Shown here one piece after another: positions 57,328 through 64,000 of a DNA stretch of 64,000 nucleotides. A program made the position numbers and the translations under genes. Origin of the DNA: Massilia agrisoli (GTDB lineage Bacteria > Pseudomonadota > Gammaproteobacteria > Burkholderiales > Burkholderiaceae_D). The notes below the pieces were generated by a model that saw only the letters and a program-made list of their open reading frames with translations, ran no database searches and was not told the origin of the DNA. The stretch lies in assembly GCF_020831365.1 (NCBI RefSeq), contig NZ_JAJHPV010000021.1, positions 62,001-126,000 on the forward strand, given 5' to 3'. The first letter of the stretch is position 1. Every line of letters begins with the position of its first letter.

Positions 57328-59574
57328 ATGATGAACGCGAACACTGCCGGCGCTACGGCAATGACCCAGGCTGCAGGCGAGCCAACCCAGATCTCCCAGT
57401 CGGAGACGGTCACCCTTCCGCGCATCCTGCTGGTCGACGACGAACCAAGGCTTCTGTCCTCGCTCTACGAACTGCTGCGCGGCCGCGACTACAACCTGGT
57501 GACCGCCACCTGCGGCAGCGAAGCGCTCGCGCACCTGTCGAAGATGCGCTTCGACCTGGTGCTGCTCGACCTGCGCCTGCCCGATGTCAGCGGCCACCAG
57601 ATCATGGACTTCATTAACGACAAGGGCATCGACGCCGATGTCATCGTGATGAGCGGCGAAGTCGGCATCGATGCGGCCATCGGCGCGCTCAAGCGCGGCG
57701 CCTACGACTACCTGCGCAAGCCGTACAGCCGGGAAGAACTGCTCAAGACCGTGGCCAACGCGCTGCAGCGGCGGCGGCTGGAAATGGCCAACCGCCGCAT
57801 CGCGTCACAGCTCGAGACTTCCGAAAAGCTGTACCGCTACCTGGTCGACAGCTCGCCCGACATCATCTACACCCTGAACCACGAAGGCAAGTTCACCTTC
57901 ATCAACGACCGCGCCTACCAGCTGCTCGGCTTCTCGCGCGATGAACTGATCGGCAAGCACTACTCGATCCTGGTGCATGAAGAAGACCTGGAGCGCGCGC
58001 GCTACGTGTTCAACGAGCGCCGCGTCGACGAGCGCGCATCGCGCAATGTCGAACTGCGCCTGAAGTACCACAGCGGCGGCGGCCAGGACCGCACCTTCAA
58101 CAACACCCTGATGACGATTTCGCTCAACTCCATCGGCATGCACGTGCCCGACCAGGAGGTGAAAAAGCTCGAGTTCTTCGGCACCTACGGCGTCGCGCGC
58201 GACATCACCGACCGCAAGCGCGCCGAAGAAGTCATCTCGTACCAGGCTTACCACGACATCCTGACCGACCTGCCGAACCGCATGCTGTTCAAGGACCGCC
58301 TTGGCCTGGCCGTCATCCAGGCCAAGCGCAAGCTGACCGAGCTGGCGGTGATGTTCATCGACCTTGACCGCTTCAAGCTGGTCAACGACACGCTCGGCCA
58401 CGTCAAGGGAGACGAGTTGCTGCAGCAGGTCGCGCTGCGCCTGAAGGACTGCCTGCGCCGCGGCGATACGCTGGCGCGCCAGGGCGGCGACGAATTCACC
58501 ATCGTGCTGCCTGAGCTGCGCGACCGCGAAGACGCGAAAGCCATCGCCGACAAGTTCCTCGAATGCCTGCAGAAGCCGTTCGACCTCGATGGCCACCAGG
58601 TGCACATCTCGGCCAGTATCGGCATCGCGATCTACCCCGGCGACGGCGAGTCGATCGACGAGCTGCTGCGCCACGCCGACATCGCCATGTACCAGGTCAA
58701 GGCGCTCGGCAAGAACGGCCACAGCTTCTATCACAACTCGATGCTGGATGTATCGCACCAGAAGATCGCGCTGGAACAGAGCCTGCGCAAGGCGCTCGAA
58801 CAGAACGAGCTGGAGATGTACTACCAGCCGCAGATCGACGTCATCACCGGCCGCATCGTCGGCGCCGAAGGGCTGATGCGCTGGAACCACCCGCAGCGCG
58901 GCTTGCTGACCGCGGGCGAGTTCCTGCCATTCGCCGAAGAAAACGGCCTGATGCTGCCGATCTCCGACTGGATGATCGGCGCGCTGTGCCGCGACATGCT
59001 GCTCTGGAATGCCGCCGGCGGCGAAAACATCCGCCTGTCGCTGAACCTGTCGCCGCAATACCTCGACCGCGGCGACTTCTTCGAGAAGATGCGCGGCGCG
59101 CTGGTGCGCTACGGGATCTCGCCGGCCCAGATCGAGTGCGAGATCACCGAGAACATCTGCATCCGCAATCCGCAATACGCGATCGAACAGCTGAACAAAC
59201 TGTGCCAGCTGGGCGTGTCGGTGGCGATCGACGATTTCGGCACCGGCTACTCGTCGCTGTCGTACCTGCACCGCTTCCCGATCCATACCATCAAGATCGA
59301 CCAGTCCTTCGTCAAGGAGATCCACGACGAGAACGGACACTATCCGGTCATTTTGGCGATCATTTCGATCGCGCGCGGCCTTGGGCTGCACCTGATCGCC
59401 GAAGGCGTGGAGACCGACATCCAGGCGCGCTACCTGAAGGCCAACGGCTGCCTGACGATGCAGGGCTACCTGTTCCACCGCCCGATCTCGCTGCCTAACT
59501 TCATCACTGTCCTGCAGTCGCAGGACGCGAAAAATGACGCGCCGGCCCCAGCGCCTGCCGCAATCCAGGCCTGA
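57328..59574 (+). CDS. Receiver-PAS-GGDEF-EAL bifunctional c-di-GMP regulator
   Basis: 748 residues. Receiver domain (31-150) with Asp37/Asp38, phosphoacceptor Asp81 (LVLLDLRLPDVSG) and Lys131. PAS (about 165-300: YRYLVDSSPDIIYTLNHEGK). GGDEF domain with intact GGDEF and the inhibitory RRGD motif five residues before. EAL domain in which the name motif is EGL (GAEGLMRWNHP), followed by an intact DDFGTGYSSLSYLHRFP block and other metal residues, so phosphodiesterase activity is plausible. The output of the preceding HDOD-kinase is thus c-di-GMP turnover. Confidence 0.93.
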   Translation: MMNANTAGATAMTQAAGEPTQISQSETVTLPRILLVDDEPRLLSSLYELLRGRDYNLVTATCGSEALAHLSKMRFDLVLLDLRLPDVSGHQIMDFINDKGIDADVIVMSGEVGIDAAIGALKRGAYDYLRKPYSREELLKTVANALQRRRLEMANRRIASQLETSEKLYRYLVDSSPDIIYTLNHEGKFTFINDRAYQLLGFSRDELIGKHYSILVHEEDLERARYVFNERRVDERASRNVELRLKYHSGGGQDRTFNNTLMTISLNSIGMHVPDQEVKKLEFFGTYGVARDITDRKRAEEVISYQAYHDILTDLPNRMLFKDRLGLAVIQAKRKLTELAVMFIDLDRFKLVNDTLGHVKGDELLQQVALRLKDCLRRGDTLARQGGDEFTIVLPELRDREDAKAIADKFLECLQKPFDLDGHQVHISASIGIAIYPGDGESIDELLRHADIAMYQVKALGKNGHSFYHNSMLDVSHQKIALEQSLRKALEQNELEMYYQPQIDVITGRIVGAEGLMRWNHPQRGLLTAGEFLPFAEENGLMLPISDWMIGALCRDMLLWNAAGGENIRLSLNLSPQYLDRGDFFEKMRGALVRYGISPAQIECEITENICIRNPQYAIEQLNKLCQLGVSVAIDDFGTGYSSLSYLHRFPIHTIKIDQSFVKEIHDENGHYPVILAIISIARGLGLHLIAEGVETDIQARYLKANGCLTMQGYLFHRPISLPNFITVLQSQDAKNDAPAPAPAAIQA

Positions 59575-59579
59575 ACTGC

Positions 59580-61175
59580 ATGCAGAACGCGAGCGCGCGC
59601 CAGCCTGACGCGGCCCGTGGGCACACGGCCGAATACCTGCGCGTGAAAGCCCTGGCCGAACGCGGCGTGGCGAACGCCCAGCACAGCCTGGGCTTCATGT
59701 ACGTGAACGGGCAAGGCGTGCCGCAAGACTTCGCGCTGGCGGTCGAGTGGTACCTCAAGGCGGCCAATTCGGGCCTCGAACACGCGCAGTACAACCTCGG
59801 CGTGATGTACCAGAAGGGCCAGGGCGTGGCCCAGGATTACATGCAGGCGGCCATCTGGTACGAGCGCGCCGCGGTGCAGGGCTACGCCGCCGCCCAGTAC
59901 AACCTTGGCTGGCTGTATGCGAAGGGCCAGGGCGTCGGGCACGATGTACAGCAGGCGATGCACTGGTTCAGCAAGGCCGCCGAGCAGGGCGACGCGGGCG
60001 CGCAGAACAACCTCGGCATGATGTACGAAACCGGCAAGGGCGTGCCGCAGGACTTCAAGCAGGCGATCTTCTGGTACCGCAAAGCCGCGGAGCAGGGCTA
60101 CGCACGCGCCCAGTTCAACCTCGCGCTGCGCTACGATAACGCGCAGGGCGTGCCGCTCGACCAGCAACAGGCCATCTCGTGGTTCCGCAAGGCGGCCGAG
60201 CAGGGCTACGCGCCCGCGCAGTTCAACCTCGCGCTGCGCTTCGACAAAGGCCAGGGCGTACCGCAGAACAGCCAGAAGGCGATCAGCTGGTACCGCCGCG
60301 CCGCTGAACAGGGCCACGCGAGCTCCCAGTTCAACCTCGCCCTGATGTACGACAGCGGCCACGGCGTGCCGCGCGACGAAGAGCTGGCGCTGGAGTGGTA
60401 CCGCAAGGCTGCGGGACAGGGCCACGCGGGCGCGCAGGATAACCTCGGCCTGCGCTACGAGCATGGCCAGGGCGTGGCCCAGGACTTCACACAGGCCGGG
60501 GGCTGGTACCGCAAGGCGGCCGAACAGGGCTTCGCCAGCGCCCAGTACCACCTTGGCTTGCTGTACGACGCCGGCAATGGCGTCGAACGCGACACGGCGA
60601 AGGCGATCGGCTGGTTCCACAAGGCGGCCGAACAAAGCCACGTACGCGCCCAGTTTGAACTGGGGCTGCGCTACGAAAGCGGCATCGATGTGCCGCGCGA
60701 TTACCGGCGCGCGATGGCATGGTACCGACGCGCGGCGGACCATGACTACGCGCCTGCGCAGTTTATGGTCGGCGCGTTGTTCGACAGCGACGACGCGGGC
60801 ATGCTCGACAGCCGCGAAGCATATGGCTGGTACCGCAAGGCGGCCGACCAGGGCTATGCACGCGCCCAGTTCGCGCTTGGACTGCGGCACGACAGCGGGC
60901 AGGGCGTCGCACGCGACTACGAAGCCGCCTATTTCTGGTACTTGCAGGCCGCGCGCCAGGGCCACGCTCGAGCGCAGTTCAACCTCGGGCTGATGCACGC
61001 CACCGGCCATGGCGCCGTTCCCGACCTGGTGCAGGCGCTGACCTGGCTGCAGCAGGCCGAGATGGCAGGCGTTGCAGCCGCGACGAAGTACGTCAAGTCG
61101 ACTGCCGCGCGCATGAATCCGGCCCAGCTGGCGCAAGCGCAATGCCTGGCCGTGCGCACCGAACTGGCGGCCTGA
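59580..61175 (+). CDS. Sel1-like repeat protein with 13 repeats
   Basis: 531 residues with 13 consecutive 36-residue Sel1/TPR-like repeats (about 30-500), pattern A-Q-x-N-L-G-x-x-Y-x-x-G-x-G-V-x-x-D-x-x-x-A-x-x-W-Y-x-K-A-A-x-Q-G. No signal peptide or membrane segment. It starts 5 bases after the c-di-GMP regulator. Sel1 proteins bridge partners in signalling or envelope stress; here it may be the scaffold or target of the kinase/regulator pair. At DNA level it is a 108-base tandem repeat, so copy number could vary. Confidence 0.88.
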   Translation: MQNASARQPDAARGHTAEYLRVKALAERGVANAQHSLGFMYVNGQGVPQDFALAVEWYLKAANSGLEHAQYNLGVMYQKGQGVAQDYMQAAIWYERAAVQGYAAAQYNLGWLYAKGQGVGHDVQQAMHWFSKAAEQGDAGAQNNLGMMYETGKGVPQDFKQAIFWYRKAAEQGYARAQFNLALRYDNAQGVPLDQQQAISWFRKAAEQGYAPAQFNLALRFDKGQGVPQNSQKAISWYRRAAEQGHASSQFNLALMYDSGHGVPRDEELALEWYRKAAGQGHAGAQDNLGLRYEHGQGVAQDFTQAGGWYRKAAEQGFASAQYHLGLLYDAGNGVERDTAKAIGWFHKAAEQSHVRAQFELGLRYESGIDVPRDYRRAMAWYRRAADHDYAPAQFMVGALFDSDDAGMLDSREAYGWYRKAADQGYARAQFALGLRHDSGQGVARDYEAAYFWYLQAARQGHARAQFNLGLMHATGHGAVPDLVQALTWLQQAEMAGVAAATKYVKSTAARMNPAQLAQAQCLAVRTELAA

Positions 61176-61224
61176 CCCCGGCGCGCCGCGCACTTCGTTT
61201 CCTCCCTTCCAAACAGGTGACTTC

Positions 61225-64000
61225 ATGAAGCACACGATGCTCTTGCCCATCGCGCTAGGCCTGTCGCTGGCCGCTTGCGCGCCGGTTCCCGCCAGCGCGG
61301 CATCCGCGGTGCAGGCCAAGGCTGCGGCGCCAGCGGTATTCGACCGCAAGGCCTATACGATCCCGTACAAGAAATTCGTGCTGGCCAATGGCCTGACCCT
61401 GATCGTCCATGAAGACCACAGCACGCCTGTCGTCGGCGTCAACGTCTGGTATCACGTCGGATCGCGCAACGAGGCGCGCGGCAAGACCGGCTTTGCGCAC
61501 CTGTTCGAACACTTCTTCTTCAACGGCTCCGAAAACTATCCGCATGGCTTCCGCGAGGCGATGGACGACCTGGGCGCGAACAACCGCAATGGCACCACTA
61601 ACACCGACCGCACCAACTTCTTTGAAGACGTGCCGGTGTCGGCGCTGGAGCGCACGCTGTTCCTCGAATCGGACCGCATGGGTTTCCTGGGCAATTACAT
61701 CTCGAAGGAGATGCTCGAGCGCGAACGCGGCGTGGTGCAGAACGAAAAACGCCAGGGCGACAACCAGCCATATGGCCGCGTGCACTACGAGATCGACGCC
61801 AAGATGTATCCGTATTCGCACCCGTATTCGTGGTCGCCGATCGGCAGCATGGACGACCTGAACGCCGCGACCCTTGACGATATCCGCAACTGGTACCGCA
61901 CCTACTATGGCCCGAACAACGCGGTGCTGTCGCTGGCAGGCGACATCACCCCGGAACGCGCTTTGGCCCTGGTGGACAAATACTTCGGCGCGATCCCGCC
62001 AGGCCCGCCGCTGCCGCGCACCGAGACATGGATTCCAAAGCTGGACCGCGACATCCGCGACGAGATGGAAGACCAGGTGCCGCAGGCACGCATCTACCGC
62101 AGCTATCACGCACCGGCGTGGAAGGACCCGGAGCTGCAGCACCTCGGCCTGTTCGCCGATGTCATCGCCGGCTCGCGCGCCTCGGCGCTGCCGCGCCGCC
62201 TCGTCTACGAGAAAGGCCTGGCGACGGGCGTGAGCAGCTACGTCAGCGATGCCGAACTGGGGAGCACCTTCAATATCGTCGTCACCGTCAAGCCCGGGGT
62301 CGACCCGGCCGAAGTGGAGCGCGAGATGGACGCGGTGCTGGGCGCGATGATCGAAACCGGTCCCGCAGCCGAACCGGTGCGCCGCTCGCAGACGGGCAAC
62401 CTGGCCGGCTTCTCACGCTCGATCGAGCGCCTGGGCGGCTTCGGCGGACGCTCCGACGTGCTGGCCGAGCACATGACCTATGCAGGCCAGCCCGACGCCT
62501 ACCTCAACCGCCTCGAAGCGATGGCTACCGCCACCCCGGCGCAGGTCAAGGCCGCCGCGCAGAAGTGGCTGCGCGCGCACCATTACACGATGACGGTGAA
62601 GCCATTCGCCAAACTGGCCTCCGCCAAATCGGCGCTGGACCGCAAGGTGCTGCCGGCGCTGGGCGCTGCGCCCGACGTCAGCTTCCCCGCCATGCAGCGC
62701 GCCACCTTGTCGAACGGGCTGAAAGTGGTCCTGCTCGAGCGCCACTCGGCGCCTATCGTCAACGCCCCCTGGTGGTCGATGCGGGCGCCGCCTCGGAAAG
62801 CGCGGCCAATGCCGGTACGGCGTCACTTGCCCTCGACCTGTTCGACAAGGGCACCAGATCGCGCGATGTGTTCAAGCTGGCCGACGACCTGGCGTCGCTG
62901 GGCGCCAACCTGTCGACCGCAACTGGCGCCGACCTCTCGATTGTGCGCTTGCAGTCGACCACGGCCGCGCTGCAACCGTCACTGGCGCTGATGGCCGATG
63001 CGGCCCTTAACCCGTCGTTCGCGGCCGACCAGTTCACGCTGCAAAAGCAGCGCAGGCTGGCGCAGATCGCGCAGGAACGGGCGCAGCCAAACGCGCTCGC
63101 CCAGCGCATCGTGCCCGGCCTTTTGTACGGCGAGGCGCACGCTTATGGCAAGCCCGCGTCCGGTTCCGAGGCGACGGTAGGGAAGATCGCGCGCGAAGAC
63201 CTGGCGCGCTGGCATGCCACCTGGTTCAAGCCGGGGAGCGCCACCATCATCGTCACCGGCGATACGACACTGGCCAAGCTGGTGCCTGCGCTGGAAGCGA
63301 GCTTCGGCGGCTGGAAGGCCGGAACCGCGCCTGCCAAGCAGGTGAGCACTGTAGCGCGCACCCAGGGCAAGCGCCTCTACCTGATCGACAAGCCGGGCGC
63401 GCCGCAATCGACCATCGTCGCCGCGCACGTGTCCGAGGCCGCTGGCCAGCCGGAAGACCTGGCGATGGAACCGGTGATGCAGAACTTCGGCGGCATGGCG
63501 ACGTCACGCCTGAACCGCAACCTGCGACTCGACAAGCACTGGAGCTATGGCACCTCTGGCCAGTTGACGTACCCGCGCGGCCAGCGCGCGTTCATGGTGG
63601 TTGCGCCGGTCCAGACCGACAAGACCAAAGAGTCGATGCTGGAAGTGGCGAAAGAGATCAGGGGCGTTGCAGGTGAGCGCCCACTTGCAGGGGAAGAGTA
63701 CGCCAGCATCATGCGCAACATGACATCGCGCTTGGCCGGCCGTTTTGCGACCTTGAGCGCGCTGGAGTCCGCCGCGATCACCTCGCTCAACCTTGGCCTG
63801 CCCGATACCTACTGGTCGGCGTATGCGGGCAACATCCGTGGCCTGACCGAAGCGCAGCTGGCGGCGGCGTCCGGCAAATTCGTACGGCCGAACGAGCTAG
63901 TCTGGCTGGTCATCGGCGACCTGCGCAAGATCGAGGCGGGCGTGCGCGAGCTTGGCTGGGGTGAGGCCACCATCCTGAACGCGGACGGGACCCCGGCGCC
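61225..64000 (+). pseudogene. M16 family zinc protease, broken by a frameshift and cut by the window end
   Basis: The first part (61225-62768) encodes a signal peptide/lipobox-like start (LSLAACAP) and an M16 domain with metal motif HLFEH (about residues 93-97) and a downstream Glu region. After ERHSAPIVNA the frame is lost: reading on in the same frame gives an Arg/Pro-rich nonsense tail ending 62991. The frame one base shifted, from 62769 (LVVDAGAASESAANAGTAS...), continues the M16 second domain to the window end without a stop. The CCCCC at 62765-62769 looks like CCCGCC with one G lost. Sequencing error, true mutation and programmed shift cannot be separated here. Confidence 0.85.
62769..64000 (+). 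CDS. Continuation of the M16 protease in the shifted frame (partial)
   Basis: 410 codons open from 62769 to the edge. The product reads as the second M16 domain: LVVDAGAASESAANAGTASL, ADDLASLGANLSTATGADLS, LYGEAHAYGKPASGSEATVG, LIDKPGAPQSTIVAAHVSEA, RNLRLDKHWSYGTSGQ. It lacks HxxEH, as expected for the non-catalytic half of this type of protease. It has no start codon of its own of note; it belongs to the gene beginning at 61225. The end lies outside the window. Confidence 0.8.
   Translation, partial: MVVDAGAASESAANAGTASLALDLFDKGTRSRDVFKLADDLASLGANLSTATGADLSIVRLQSTTAALQPSLALMADAALNPSFAADQFTLQKQRRLAQIAQERAQPNALAQRIVPGLLYGEAHAYGKPASGSEATVGKIAREDLARWHATWFKPGSATIIVTGDTTLAKLVPALEASFGGWKAGTAPAKQVSTVARTQGKRLYLIDKPGAPQSTIVAAHVSEAAGQPEDLAMEPVMQNFGGMATSRLNRNLRLDKHWSYGTSGQLTYPRGQRAFMVVAPVQTDKTKESMLEVAKEIRGVAGERPLAGEEYASIMRNMTSRLAGRFATLSALESAAITSLNLGLPDTYWSAYAGNIRGLTEAQLAAASGKFVRPNELVWLVIGDLRKIEAGVRELGWGEATILNADGTPA

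Overview
The window is a chromosomal segment of a GC-rich betaproteobacterium. Gene content, gene order (lptD-surA-pdxA-rsmA, leuS-lptE-holA-proA, divergent fur/bamE, nudJ-mnmA) and protein style point to Oxalobacteraceae, probably the Massilia/Telluria/Duganella group. This placement is inferred from reading the sequence; no database was searched. Coding density is high and no stretch above 300 bases lacks a gene. I saw no rRNA, tRNA, insertion sequence, prophage or CRISPR array.

Layout. 1-4.3 kb: tail of a small unrecognised protein, a cytochrome b561/YceI/YceI operon, and a divergent TonB-dependent receptor. 4.3-7.4 kb: purB, a glutathione transferase and a PfkB sugar kinase. 7.4-11.5 kb: an iron block with bfd-tonB-bfr on the minus strand facing feoA-feoB-small Cys-rich protein on the plus strand; a perfect Fur-box palindrome and a second, weaker one lie between them. 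11.6-18.7 kb: a DUF72 protein, a CocE/NonD hydrolase, a second GST, an Xni-like nuclease, a receiver-only protein without its phosphoacceptor Asp, a small membrane protein with an operator-like palindrome over its promoter, mnmA and nudJ. 18.9-21.8 kb: three-subunit transhydrogenase pntAA-pntAB-pntB. 21.9-27.1 kb: a PAS-GGDEF cyclase, then amgK-murU-pepP-ubiH-type genes (peptidoglycan recycling, peptidase, ubiquinone hydroxylase). 27.2-32.7 kb: lptD-surA-pdxA-rsmA.

32.8-36.6 kb: a Tat-exported PhoX phosphatase behind a textbook Pho box (four GTCA units at 11-bp steps plus a correctly spaced -10), and two paralogous repeat-domain lipoproteins. 36.8-41.3 kb: a HAD hydrolase, hrcA, an ECF sigma factor, a di-haem cytochrome lipoprotein and fur. 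41.4-44.2 kb: bamE-dapB-exbB-exbD-barstar. 44.4-54.9 kb: a VOC protein, two related coiled-coil/TM proteins at the two ends, leuS-lptE-holA, proA, a HemJ-like protein, a DsbA-fold isomerase, an RlmL-like methyltransferase and a Bcr/CflA exporter. 55.2-61.2 kb: a compact signalling operon (HDOD-GAF-histidine kinase; receiver-PAS-GGDEF-EAL; 13-repeat Sel1 protein). 61.2 kb to the end: an M16 zinc protease gene broken by a one-base frameshift and running off the window.

Themes. Iron control (Fur itself, Fur boxes, Feo, Bfr/Bfd, TonB, ExbBD, a TonB receptor), outer-membrane assembly (LptD, LptE, SurA, BamE) and c-di-GMP signalling recur. Two families of palindromic intergenic repeats (A: CGTAGGGCGGATAAGCG...; B: CGTCGTTCCCGCG...) sit at gene ends. 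The best candidates for something undescribed are the 55-61 kb signalling operon and the receiver-only protein without a phosphorylation site.
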